The notes under the pieces: generated by a model
Database searches by the model: none
What the model saw: the letters and a program-made list of their open reading frames with translations, nothing else
Told to the model about the DNA's origin: nothing
Shown: positions 12,501-24,146 of the stretch, piece by piece
Position numbering within the stretch: position 1 is the first letter of the stretch
How the letters are laid out: every line of letters starts with the position of its first letter
Translations under genes and position numbers: made by a program
Assembly: GCF_000226095.1 (NCBI RefSeq)
Contig: NC_016472.1
Location: 5,580,001-5,644,000 of the forward strand
From: Thermothelomyces thermophilus ATCC 42464
Lineage: Eukaryota; Ascomycota; Sordariomycetes; Sordariales; Chaetomiaceae
Direction of reading: 5' to 3'
Length of the DNA stretch: 64,000 bases

Positions 12501-14950
12501 GACTATACCTTAGTAGTACGATTAAACCAGTATAAGTATATATAGATTATAAGAATTTGCGACACTTTACGACAATAAAGGAGCTTAATAGATAACAAAT
12601 ACGATAGGCAGAATTCCTTGTAGAATTTAACTTTGAGATCTGCTATAAGAAGGGTAAAGAGAACATACAAGCGGACATCTTAAGCTGACGAACAGATTAT
12701 ACAGAAGGGCGAACAGAAATAATATTACCGTTATTCAAGGAATAAATAGATAGAATGCTATATTACGAAACGTAGATACCTATGGAAGATAATCTACTTA
12801 ACTTGCTCCTAGAATGTTATATAATCTTTCGAGAAGAAAGAATTAACAAGGTATAATATTAAGTAGTACCTAGACTACTAGTACTTAATAGAGTAGAAGA
12901 AAGAGATAGGAAACTCTAGTACCGAGGCAAAGTATATATCTACGATAGGGATTAATAGCTATAAATGATTTAAGAACTCTATAAGTCGAAACTCGGAGAA
13001 TATAAAGGAGTTATAAAGATTGTTATACAAGTTAGGAAATACTACGACTTTCTATAGTTAACGGTATAAGTTAAGGAAGTCATACAAAACTACGATATTT
13101 ATAATCGAAGCAAAATAGTATAATATAAGCTATATAGGCTACTTTAGCTATTGCTAATAGCTAACAAACTATAGAGTTTAGTTACAATAGACTTTATTAC
13201 GAAGCTACTAGAATCTAAGGACACGGCTACAGGAGTAATCTATAATAATATTCTTACTATAGTAGATTGCCTGACTAAATAGGTATACTTCTTTCCCTAT
13301 AAGGAGTCCTAGATAGCTAAATAGCTAGTAGACGTGATCTATTAGCAAGTTACATTAGTATATGCTTAACTATAAGAATGGATCACTAACAGAGACACTA
13401 AGTTTGTATCAAAGTTCTAGCAAGCGTTAATATAACGATTAGGCGTTAATAGTAAGCTATTAATAGTATATTACCTATAGACTAATAGATAAATAGAGTG
13501 ACTAAACTAAGTTATTAAGTAGTACCTCTACTCTTACGTTAACTATTAGCAAGACGACTAGGTTATACTATTACTGATAGCATAACTTGCTTATAATATA
13601 ATACTAACGGAAACGACTAAAGTTATACCGTTCTTCGTAAACTATAGATATAACGTAAACCTTAGGTAAGGATTAGAGGTTATAGTGCCAAGAGTAGTAG
13701 TCAAAGTAAAATAGATATATATACTATATAAGAAGCTTAAAAAGGAACTCAAGTTTATTAGGACTAGAATAAAGAACTACTACGACAAACACAGGCTCGA
13801 GGGACCTTGCCTAGAGAGGGGAGACAAAGTCTACTTAATTATACGAAACCTACAAACTAAATGACTAAGCACGAAGCTAGACTTTAAGAAGATTAGACCC
13901 TTTATTATCAAAGAACAAATTTCGATATCTAACTACTAATTATCGTTACTATTATCTATATAACTATAGACAAATGTTTTTTATATTTCACTTCTCAAAC
14001 TAGTACTAAAGAATACTAAAATCGCTATAAACATCGAAGTAAAGGATAAAGAGAAAGAATAAGATATTAAAGAAATTCTAGATTTATATATTATTAATAA
14101 AGAACTATAATACCTAGTTAAATGGCTTGATTTCGGATTAGAAGATAACTTATAGGAACCTGTTAAGAACCTAAATTACTCTAAAAAACTAAAGCAGTTC
14201 TACTAGTAGAATCCTAACCAGCTATAAGAACCGGCTCTAAAGCCTATTCCCTAATAGAAAAAGAGAGAAACCTACTAGAATTAGGACTAGGATCTAACCT
14301 GATCGACTCCTAATTAAGTATATCAAAAGCACCTAACGCCTAGGCCTAACCTATAAGGGTCTACGTCTCCGACATCGGTAGAGGAGTATCTAGCTCTTCC
14401 TCTTCCTCTAGACGAGCTACGCTACGACGAAAAACTTCGGTACTACGATCGCGTAGAGATTGCTATAAATGATATAATTGACTTAAATGGTTTAATGTTT
14501 AAGCAAGTAATGCCTTAGTCTTAGTAATCTCCCTTGAAACCTTCTCTTACTTTGACAAATTTAAAAGGACTAAGATAGTTAATAACCTAAGATTATAAAG
14601 GAAAATAATAAGAAACCTATAGGTATCTATAATGTTTAGATTACTATACTTCTTACCTATATAAATATAGTTTTAATATTTATTTAAACCTTCTATCATT
14701 ATATAATGCTTTTATAGCTTTATATTCTAATAATACTTATAAGGTATAGTAACTTTATAACCTTCTTGCTTAATCTTAATTATAATAGTATATTGTTCAC
14801 ATTTAAGATCGTAACGATTCCTAGGAATACAATTAGTTATAGCAAAAGGAAGTTAGCAAAAGAAGGACGTTACTTACTAGGAAAAGGGGGTATTAGTAGT
14901 ACTTAAAATAAATCATAAGAAGCTTTTAGGTCGAAAGCCCTAAAGAGGGG
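9539..14950 (+). pseudogene. pol portion of element A plus a distinct sense-strand 3' module
   Basis: Resumes exactly where 1961 left off. RNase H, integrase and chromodomain (about 14100-14210) follow the RT, whose box reads YLNN at about 11888. Unlike B and C, the frame does not end after the chromodomain motif FYxxNP. One frame can be followed to about 14950 (segments such as LPLPLDELRYDEKLRYYD near 14390-14450), interrupted only by stops that RIP could have made. That criterion is weak, because any stop can be explained this way. The extra 240 or so codons may be a C-terminal extension or unrelated captured sequence. Confidence 0.7.
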
Positions 14951-14956
14951 GTATTA

Positions 14957-15414
14957 TATTACAAGCTAACTATATACCACGACCTACTAGGGTGTAGCAG
15001 GCTAAATAAGCCACTAATTAAGAAGAGCACGAAGCGAGGCTAATACGGGATCGCTAGGGAGCGCAGGCTACCACAGGCAAACAATTCCTAAAAAGGGAAA
15101 GATAGCAGAGGATAGCTAGCTACTAAAGGCGATCTAAGGACAGGATAGAAGGGGACTATAAGCGACCGATAGAAGTATATATATATATAAATAGTCACTC
15201 GTTATAGTAGACTCTAGGAGTTTACTAGTAATAGTAATCCCTACAATTATAGTACTTATACTAAGCATCGTTATTAACTACTATAAGAGATAACTCTAGT
15301 GTTATTATAAACCCTTTGGCTTTACCAAATCCCTTAGACGACCTGCCTACTTGTCCTGCTCAATCTACCTTTATCTAAACCCTTTTAGAAGAAGTCTAAG
15401 TTAGGTTTGTCACA
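14957..15414 (+). repeat. 3' LTR of element A (458 bp)
   Basis: Partner of 222-677. It is preceded by the purine-rich AAAGAGGGGG (14942-14951) and ends GTCACA at 15414, before the target-duplication copy ACCTT. Confidence 0.93.
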
Positions 15415-15468
15415 ACCTTAAACTTTACTTCCTCCTAAAGCTAATAGTTCTATCGAGACGTATAAGTA
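15415..15468 (-). pseudogene. Fragment of the Tc1/mariner-like transposase trapped between elements A and C
   Basis: When element C and one 5-bp duplication are removed, the minus-strand frame from 23000 runs straight into this fragment. It completes DNASAYTSR (DNASAHTSR before a C-to-T change) and continues to EEVKFK. This confirms that 15415-15468 and 22997-24146 were once one gene. Element A then breaks the frame. Confidence 0.8.
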
Positions 15469-15890
15469 TATAACGAACCTAACTCAGACTTCTTCTAAAA
15501 GGGTTCAGACGAAGGTAGGTTAAACGGAACCAGCAAGCAGGTCGTCTAAGGGATTCAGTAAAGCCAAAGGGTTTATAACAACACTGAAGTTATCTCTCAC
15601 AGTAATCAGTAATACCTAGTATAAGTACTATAATTATGAGTTACTATCACTGGTAAACTCCTAGAGTTCGCCAGAGTCCGGTGGAACGAGTAACTATATA
15701 CAATTCCCTGTCCTTCCTCCTTAAGTCTTGATCGTGCGATCGCTGCTACGATCCTGCGATCGTTACCCAAGTGCTCATCTTAATCGAAGTGCAATCACTG
15801 CGATCACTTCCTGATTAGTCCTTAGGTCTTGTGGTTCCTAATTGGTCCTGTGCGCCTTGCCGGGTCGCCTTATATAGCTAAATCGTGATA
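15469..15890 (-). repeat. 3' LTR of element C (422 bp)
   Basis: Same length as the other copy. On the plus strand it runs from TATAAC to GTGATA, the RIP-altered forms of TGTGAC...GTGACA. It contains GTTACTATCACT (15640-15651), the complement of the proposed self-primer. Confidence 0.95.
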
Positions 15891-15998
15891 TGATGCCCTT
15901 CCTTTAGGTCTTTCGTCCTCGAAAGACTCCGGTCCGTTTCAAATAGCGTTAATATCCCCTATCTATATGTAATTACGTTTCCTAGTTTCTTCCTTCCT

Positions 15999-16661
15999 TT
16001 GCCTTCCTATGATGTTATCGAGATGGCTGATTATGTGAGAAAGAAGTCGAAATCTAAACCTGCTATATCGACTCTTTATACTAATTACCTTCTTACGGCA
16101 ATTCTTTCTTTAGATAGCCTTTTAACGATACGTCCTTGTTTACTATATAAGTCTAAAGACCTTAGTTTATATAAGGTCTCGAAAGCTAACTCTTCTTAAT
16201 ATATAGAGTACATCTATAATAAACGCTTAAATTATAACGTTCTTAGCATTTCCCCTGCTTAGCTTCGGTCTATCGCGGCTTAGTATTAGAAACTTAAGGA
16301 TGAACTTATAGCTGCTAAGGAGCAAGTCCTTTGTCTTCGGAAATAAAAGCGGATATAGTTTAAGAAGATAATAAGGGCTATTGCTTGGGGTATTAATAGT
16401 GTAGAGGAGTTAGAGCGAGTGGAGCGTAAGGAGGCTAAGGCGGTGGCGGTAGCGGAAACTTCTAGGGTTACTACGTCTTCTTTGACTCTATCTCGTTTGT
16501 CTGCCGATTTCGGGCAGCTTTAGGATACTATATATCCTAAAGTTCCTTTAGATCCGTCCTTGCTAGCCGATTTCGGGTTGGTTTCTGGTCTGTCGCTTTC
16601 GGTTAATCAGGGTTCCTCTAGTAGAACTGCTAAAGTTTCTTAGGGTAATTTAGGTTCTTGA
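15999..16661 (+). pseudogene. Antisense ORF of element C (about 220 codons), opposite strand to its gag-pol
   Basis: One continuous plus-strand frame with about seven RIP-type stops in 221 codons, inside otherwise stop-rich DNA. It reads PSYDVIEMADYVRKKSKSKP, then RPCLLYKSKDLSLYKVSKAN (Tyr residues probably from Cys), a Lys/Glu-rich segment (KLKDELIAAKEQVLCLRK), SVEELERVERKEAKAVAVAE, and ends VNQGSSSRTAKVS. The SVEE(L/I)E, NxGSSSRT and VS-x-GxLxS positions match the antisense ORF of element B. The 3' end overlaps the pol stop (16603) by 59 bp. The first in-frame methionine is internal (ATG at 16023); the nominal start at 15999 is TTG, so the true start is uncertain. Confidence 0.65.
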
Positions 16662-19600
16662 CAGGTTCCTATAAGTTATCTTCTAGTCCGAAATCAAGCT
16701 ATTTAACTAGATATTGCAGTTCTCCGTTAATAACTTATAAATCCAAGATTTCTTTAACGTCCTATTCTTCCTCTTTGTCTTCTGCTTCGATATTTGTAAT
16801 GACTTTGGCATTCTTTAGTGCTAGCTCTAAGAGTAAAATATGAAAAACGTCTATCTGTAGTTATATAGATGATAGTAACGATAGTCGATAGTTAGATGTC
16901 GAGATTCGTTCTTTAATAACAAATGGTCCTAATTTCTTAAAGTCTAGCTTCTTGCTTGGTCATTTAGTTTGTAGGTATTGTAAGATCAGGTAAACTTTAT
17001 CTCCCCTCTCTAGGCAAGGTCCCTTAAGCCTATATTTATTATAATAATTCTTTATTCTAGTCTTAACAAACTCGAGTTCCTTTTTAAGCTTTTTATATAG
17101 TATATACATTTGTTCTACTTTGACTACTGCTCTTGGTACTATGACCTCTAGTCCTTGCCTAAGGTCTGCTTCGTATCTGTAGTTCGTAAAGAATGGTATG
17201 ACCTTAGTTATTTCTATCGGCATCGTGTTATAAGCAAGTTATACTATTAGTAATAGTATGACCTAGTCGTCTTGTTAGTAGTTAACGTAAGAATATAGAT
17301 ACTGTTCGACGACTTGGTTTAGTCGCTCCGTTTGTCCGTCGGTCTACGGGTAATATACCGTTAACAGCTTGCTATTAACGCCTAATCGTCATATTAACGC
17401 TTGCTAGAACTTCGATACAAACTTGGTATCTCTGTCAGTGATCCATTCTTGTGGCCAAGCGTGTACTAATGTAACTTACCGATAGATTATATCTGCTAAC
17501 TGTTCCGCTATCTAGGACTCCTTATAGGGGAAGAAGTATACCTATTTAGTTAGGCGATCTACTATAATGAGGATGCTATCGTAGATCACTCCTGTAGCTA
17601 TATCCTTGGATTCTAGCAGCTTCGTAATAAAGTCTATCGTAACCGAACTCTATAGTTTATCAGGTGTTGGCAGTAGCTAGAGTAGCCTATATAGCTTATA
17701 TCGTGCCGTTTTGCTTCGGTTGTAGATGTTGTAGCTTCGTACGACTTCCTTGACTCGTGCCGTTAACTGTAGAAAGTCGTAGTGTTTCTTGACTTATACG
17801 ACAGTTTTTGTAACTCCTTTGTGTCCTCCAAGTTTCGACTCGTAGAGTTCTCGAATCATTTGTAGCTATTAATCCCCGTTATAGATATATACTTTGCCTC
17901 GGTACTAGAGTTTCCTATCTCTTTCTTCCACTCCATTAGATACCACTAGTCCAGGTGCCGTTTAATACTATGTCTCGTTAATCCTTTCTTCTCGAAAGAT
18001 TATATAACATTCTAGGAATAAGTCGAGTAGATCATCTTCTACGGGTATCTGCGTTTCGTAATGTAGCGTTCCGTCTACTCGTTCCTTAAACAATGGTAGT
18101 ATTGTTTCTATTTGTCCTTTTATATAATCCGTTCGTCGGCTTAAGATATCTGCTCGTACGTTCTCTTTACCCTTCTTATAGCAAATCTCAAAGTTAAATT
18201 CCGCAAGGAATTCTACCTATTATATTTATCGTCTATTAAGTTCCTTTGTCATCGTAAAGTATCGCAAATTCTTGTAATCTATATATACTTATACTAGTTT
18301 AATTGTACTACTAAGGTATAGTCGCTATTCCTTAAAAGCTTTGACAATCGTAAGTAGTTCCTTGTTATAGATTAGATAATTAAGATATAGTCTATCGAGC
18401 TTCTTTAAAAAGAAGGCTATAGGATATAGCTTTCCTTGTCTGTCTCGTTATCTTAATTATTCTCCGATAGCATAGTCTAAAGCGTCCGTTTCTACCTTAA
18501 ATGGTTTCTTAGGATCTAGTAGTACTAGTACTAAATCTTTAGTAATAGTATTACAGATCTATACAAATGCTTACTTATATTATCCTTCCTATTAGAATTT
18601 AGCATTCTTCTTAGTAAGTTTATACAAAGGTTATATAATTACTCTAAAGTTCCTAATGAACATTCGGTAGAAGTTTGCAAATCCGATAAAGCTTCGTACT
18701 TCCGTGACTGTCGTTAGTCGTGGCTAATTCTTGATGGCTTCAACCTTTAAAGGTTCCATCCGAATTTGTCCTAGGGATATCTCGTATCCTAAAAAGACTA
18801 TCTTCCTAACATGGAATTCGCTCTTTTCCTTGTTAACTAATAGCTTATATGTATATAGCGCGTCTAGCACTACTCTTACGTGCTTCTGGTATTTGTCTAT
18901 TGTCTTAGAGAAGATAAGTATATTATCAAGATAACATACTGTAAATTTATTAAAAAAGGGTTAGATAGCTTGATCAATCAGGGCTTAGAACGTTGCTAGT
19001 ACGTTCGTAAGTCTAAATGGCATGACGAGGTACTTGTAATAGCTATAGGGTGTCCTAAAGGCCGTTTTCCACTCGTCGCCTTCTTTGATCTATATATAGT
19101 TATAGGCCAATGGTAAGTTAAGATATATAAAATATTAGGCTCCTGCTAACTAATCTTGGAGCTATAAGATCAGCGGTAACAGGTATCGGTTTTTCATAGT
19201 CTATTCATTAAGTTACTAATAGTCGATATATAACTATAGCTTTCTGTCCTTCTTAGGCACAAACAGGATTAGGTAGCCTGCTAACAATGTCAATAGGTAG
19301 ATATATCCTCTTTAAAGGTTCTCCTCTAAATATCGCTTAAGTTCTTCGTTTTATATCTAGCTCGTATAGTAAATCTTAAAGAACTTTAGTTATACTCCTT
19401 CCTTAAGCTTAATCTCGTGATCCTATAGGCCATATTCTAGTAGTCCTTCCAGATGTTTCGGTTCGAATGCTAGGTGTCCTTCGTATTCCTTTAGTACTTC
19501 CCTAGTCTTGTCTCGCCTCTCGGTTTTCTAATAGTATACGAACTTGGTTCTATCTATAGCAATACTAGCGATTTCTCCTATTTTAACCTACTACTCTAGT

Positions 19601-22547
19601 TATAATACTTTACATTTGTCAACGGAGAGAATAGCTATCGGCGGTTTGGCTCGTTCCTCTTATTATAATATTGTTGTCGTTTTGCCGCTTCTTCTAGAGT
19701 CTATAGTGGTCTGTCTGCCACTGTCTATCTCTTGCGGTGGATCTGTAGGACATGCCTTCCCTTGAGCATCGTCCTTTCGCGATCCTTGCGTGCTCCCTAT
19801 CTCGCTAGTCGAATACGACTCCATTCGGGGTTATAGGTGGCTACCATTCTTCTAGCTAATGTCCGGGTTATAATCTTTGTACTATAGTAACCCTAATATT
19901 ATATCTTTATCATCGCCTATATCTATAATACTAAATACGACTACTATAGTCTTTCCTACCATAGTAATGTCAATCGGTTTGGTCTCCCTATATACCTATT
20001 ACGTCAGAAATGGTCCTTTGACTATACTATACTTCCGCTTCATTCTCTAGGGTATCCGTAGCTGATTTATAAGTATCGGCGAAATCAGGTTTATCTCTGC
20101 TCCACTGTCCACTAGTACGAGCATTTTATGCTGTTTCCATTATACTATTATCTATAGTCGCTTGTCCTGCCGTCATTGTCTAAAGATTGCGGCGACTTCC
20201 TATGTTTCTGCTAGGAGGTCTCGATATAGTGGTTTCTTATAGCAATTCCTCCTATACTATGCTACCACTTACTACTATATAGGCATTAACGGTTTTCGGG
20301 CCCCTCGAAGGGCCCTAACCCGTTTCCTAGGTTAGTACTAACCTCTTCAATCGTTCGGCTAATAGCAGCTTTATCTATTGTGCTCATTTCTATAAGCCAT
20401 TAAGTGCTTATAGCTTCCCACCATTAGGTCCGTTCTACTTTCCATTATACGTGCTATAGCTTCATCTAAAGCTCCCGAATTCGCAATTTCTTTTCGTCCG
20501 CGTGATAAAGGCAATCGTTGCTCTAGCATAAGTCCTATGTATCTTATCCTGTCCTATAGTACCTAGGCCAGGCCCGTTTTAGAACTATCGTAATACTTTC
20601 TAGACTCCGGTCTTCGATCTTCTAGAGTAATTCGACTACTCTATTTCCTACATCGTAGACCCATTCCATAGGGTATAAGCTTCCGTCCTCATTTTCTTAT
20701 CGGGTCGGCTAGTGGTTATTCTCAAATTTATCACGGAAGTAATATTAACATTCGTATGCTATACACTAGAACCAGGGCACTTGCGCATATGCCTCGTGTC
20801 GAGGGTACAGTTATATAGCGTTGCCTAGGAGGTATTAGAATTCTCTCCTAAATCCTTCCCACTATACGTAGACTATAGGTACTCTAATGCTAAGGTAGGA
20901 GTGTTTCTTCTAATAGCTTTCCTATATACGCTTGTCTTTTCTACAGTTCGCGCGTATAAACTAATATTCTAGGTTCCACATATCGTTACTAAGTTGCTAA
21001 TCGTTAAAATACTTGGTATAGCTATCGGGTCTATTATATACTATAAGCTGTTCTCCTTTAATAGTTTCTATAATACGTCGGAGTTCCCTTATCTTGTCCC
21101 TCATCTTATCGCTCTACTAGGCAAGTTAAGTTAAACGTTTATCCCGTTCGTACAGTTCTATATTAAGCCGGAAAACTTCGTTACGGTACCCTTCGATTTG
21201 TTCCTAGAGGAATAGAACATTAGGTCTAGGTCTTTCGGTTTCTTAGGTATCTGTCGTCCATAATCTATTCTGCCTCTGTATGACTGTAAAACCCCACTAC
21301 CCTAAGGCTAGGAGAATCGAAATTGGTGGTATATATTCTCCTGCCGTGTCCCATTAAGCAAGACCTATCTCTAGGTTCACAGTGACCAGTTCGGAATACG
21401 GTGCTCGTTCGTCTTTACCGTTACCGTCGTATCCTAGACTATCTATATCATTGCCCCTATCTTCGTAACTTATAGCTACTACTTTGGTAATGTTCTTAGT
21501 AGTTTCGTCAATATCTATAATTTCTTTTCTAGGGACTAGCTTCTATTCTTTCTTTAGGCTTCGACATTCTCGCTTATAGTGCCCTTTCTTTCTATAGTTA
21601 TAGTAAGTAACATTAGACTTGTCTTTAGTCGTCTTCTTCCGGTCCTGCTTTTACGCTATATCTATATCTATAGCTCTAGGGTACATCCTATACAAGGTAC
21701 TAGCGTACGTTCGTTTTTTCTTGTCATTAGCCTTAACTATAGTTCTATTTGTTCGACCTCGTTTCTACTACTCTTGTACGTAGAGCCGATTATCAATTTT
21801 AATAGCCTATATGATATATTCGTCTAAAGTCTCAGGTTGATCGTACTTATATAGCTTGTCTTTAACCTTTTCCTTTAGGCTGTTATAGAACAATTATATT
21901 AATACCTCGTCGTTAAGTTAGGACTTAAATATGTTCTATCTAAACTATATAATATAGGAGGCTACTAACTTGGTCTACTAGAGGTTAGCGAGTCTTTCTT
22001 ATGTATAGATTTTCTTGTCTTTATCGCTAAAAACCTTCTAAAGCTCTTCTTCGAAACGGTTACAAGATCGGAAGACTGCCTATATAAACACGTCTCGGTC
22101 GTCTTTGTCTTCCTTAGTAAGATAGTCATTCTATATAGGCTCGAACCATCTAAGTACCTTGCCCTCTAGTCTCGTGGCTATATAAAGGACTTTAGCTTTA
22201 TTATCTAGAAACTTGTCATTATTAATCCGGAAATAGGATTAGAGGTTTGTTAGGAATCCTATAAGATCTTCCTTAGTTCCTCTGTATTTGCTAGGTAGTT
22301 TGATCTTGATATAGCTTGCTTTGACAGCCTTAAGCGTCTCGATTTTAGTATAGGCCTCATTAATCAATTTCTATAAATACTTTTCACCGTTCTCAAGTTC
22401 CTTAATTCGAGCTTAAGTAGCCTTATCTCTCTAGTCTAATTCCTAGATCTACTACTAGAGTTAACTAAGCTAGGCAAGCAGTTATTCGGCCATAACGTTA
22501 ATAGCTATATTAGTATCAAGGTCAAAGTTACCTCCGTTCTAAACCAT
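16603..22547 (-). pseudogene. gag-pol polyprotein of element C (RIP-destroyed)
   Basis: The ATG is retained at 22547-22545. Clear segments are the zinc-knuckle region (about 21570-21610), RT with YLDN (about 18930), an open integrase C-terminal segment (17223-16960, ending LERGDKVYLILQYLQTK), and a chromodomain (about 16760-16640) that ends NPD-stop at 16603. Length is 5,945 bp, so at least one indel exists relative to a single frame. Many in-frame TAG/TAA codons. Confidence 0.88.
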
Positions 22548-22574
22548 AATAGAACAAAAGGAGTAATAGTAACG

Positions 22575-22996
22575 TATAACAAACCTAACTCAGACTTCTT
22601 CTAAAAGGGTTTAGACAAAGGTAGGTTAAATGGAACCAGCAAATAGGTCGTCTAAGGGATTCGGTAAAGCCAAAGGGTTTATAATAACACTAAAGTTATC
22701 TCTTATAGTAATTAGTAATGCCTGGTATAAGTACTATGATTATAAGTTACTATCACTAGTAAACTCCTAAAGTTCGCCAGAGTCCGGTAGAACGAGTGAC
22801 TATATATAATTCCCTATCCTTCCTCCTTGAGTCTTGATCGTGCGATCGCTGCTGCGATCCTGCGATCGTTACCCAAGTGCTCATCTTAATCGAAGTGCAA
22901 TCACTGCGATCACTTCCTGATTGGTCCTTAGGTCTTGTGGTTCCTGATTGGTCCTGTGTGCCTTGCCGGGTCGCCTTATGCAGCCAAATCGTGACA
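22575..22996 (-). repeat. 5' LTR of element C (422 bp)
   Basis: The U3 part carries four copies of TGCGATC (22841, 22853, 22861, 22905) and a near-duplicated TGATTGGTCCT motif, possibly promoter repeats. GTTACTATCACT (22746-22757) is the reverse complement of AGTRATAGTAAC, whose partner lies just outside this LTR at 22562-22573. Confidence 0.95.
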
Positions 22997-24146
22997 AAGC
23001 ACTAGCGTTATCTTCTTATATAATATAAACTAGGCTGTACTTTCTTTAGAGTTTCTCTATAAAAGGAAGAAATAGGGGAAGTAAGACTTCCTATTAGTAA
23101 TGTATCTAGTTAATTCTTCCTTTCCCTTAATAGACCTATTTACTAGTTTTTATAGTATATCTCTATAATAGCTTACGACCTCCTTTTCTTACTAGCATTA
23201 GCTTCTTTATCTTTATCTCTATCTCCTAGAGCTGCTAATCTTCCTCTTTATAAGCCTAGTTATATTTATCTATTAGTTCTTGATATTATATTATCATCTT
23301 TGCTAACTCTTTTAGCTAATAATAATAAGGACCGATCTCTGACTATGTAAAATAACCCTAGAATATAAAGGCTATCTGCCCTTTCTAACGCCTCTTTATA
23401 TAATATAGGCTATTTACCTCCCGGGTTCGACGCTAGATATGCCGTTTTCTATAGATAGCACCTATCACGACAGAGGTTTCGTTACTCTAGACTACCTTCT
23501 TCTAGTCCTCTAAGGTCTAATCTTTTACCTATATTGTAAATTCAAGCCGAGCCATCTTCTAAGCCTTGTTTAATCCTAGCTTGGTTATTAACTTGATATT
23601 CTTAAAGCTAGTTTGTTTTAACCATTGCTAAATAGTCTCCTAGCCTAGCCCTATTCTACTAAGCTAATTAGCAACCGTATTAACAATCTGCTAATAGGAA
23701 TACTATCTAGTGGTACTATTTTTAGTTACCACCTATTTGATAACTTCGGAAACAGACTTGGTTATAACCTTCGGCCTCCTAGACTTTGGTACATTAGCGA
23801 CATGTTCGTCCTTGATAGGGCTATCTAATATATATCTCCGTGCCTTGGCCCTACGAAGAAGAGCCTTTAGAGTGTCTTTTTTGACCCTAGTTTAATCTTC
23901 GATTTTAGACATTTTAACTCCTATACTATAGAGGGTTAACGCCTATATTCGTTAGACAACAGCAGTATATTTGCCCTTCCTAGGGGGCACTTCGGGGACT
24001 GTAGGTACTTCGGGGACTGCGCGCACTTCGGGGACTGCAGGCATTTCGGGCATTGCGGGCACTTCGGACTCTCTGGGCATAGGAGGCTCTATCGGTACTA
24101 AGCTAGTTAGAGTAGGTCTATTAACCTTAGAAAGACAGCTTACCAA
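22997..24146 (-). pseudogene. Tc1/mariner-like (DDE) transposase, RIP-damaged and split by element C
   Basis: Minus-strand frame from ATG 24146. It has a Pro/Val/Glu-rich N-terminus (repeated PEVP/AVPEV), then a helix-turn-helix region (RVKKDTLKALLRRAKAR and, after 23700, TVAN-LSRIGLG-ETI--WLK). The first catalytic block is VVWSNET near 23483, where Asp has become Asn (GAC to AAC). An IAFIF-GYF block follows (WGCF in relatives), then a charged insert, then IIQEDNASA with the second Asp intact (23010-23012). Element C is inserted immediately after. Stops at about 23954, 23945 and further in are TAA/TAG as expected from RIP. An internal ATG (23912) is an alternative start. Family assignment rests on this motif order; terminal inverted repeats were not found. 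Confidence 0.82.

Larger units (their letters stand above)
222..15414 (+). mobile_element. Ty3/gypsy retrotransposon A, RIP-inactivated, interrupted by element B
   Basis: Paired LTRs (222-677 and 14957-15414) begin TGTCAC/TATTAC and end GTTATA/GTCACA, as expected after RIP of TGTCAC...GTCACA. The flanking 5-mers ACCTC and ACCTT are a target-site duplication with one C/T difference. Removing element B (1967-9533) and one CTTAT copy leaves about 7.6 kb. The order is gag, protease, reverse transcriptase, RNase H, integrase, chromodomain, then an extra 3' module that differs from B and C. Coding frames are littered with TAA/TAG at former Gln/Trp codons. The gag start codon has become ATA (705-707), and the reverse transcriptase box reads YLNN instead of YLDN, a G-to-A change at a catalytic Asp. 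The element is inactive. Confidence 0.93.
15469..22996 (-). mobile_element. Ty3/gypsy retrotransposon C inserted in a Tc1/mariner transposase
   Basis: A 7,528-bp element on the minus strand with two LTRs of exactly 422 bp (15469-15890 and 22575-22996). The flanking 5-mers AAGTA (15464-15468) and AAGCA (22997-23001) are a duplication with one C/T change. Gag, RT (YLDN box intact, about 18926-18937), RNase H, integrase and chromodomain are recognisable. It is RIP-mutated, but parts of the LTR are less damaged than A and B. The purine tract (plus strand CCCTTCCTTT, 15896-15905) adjoins the 3' LTR. Confidence 0.95.
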
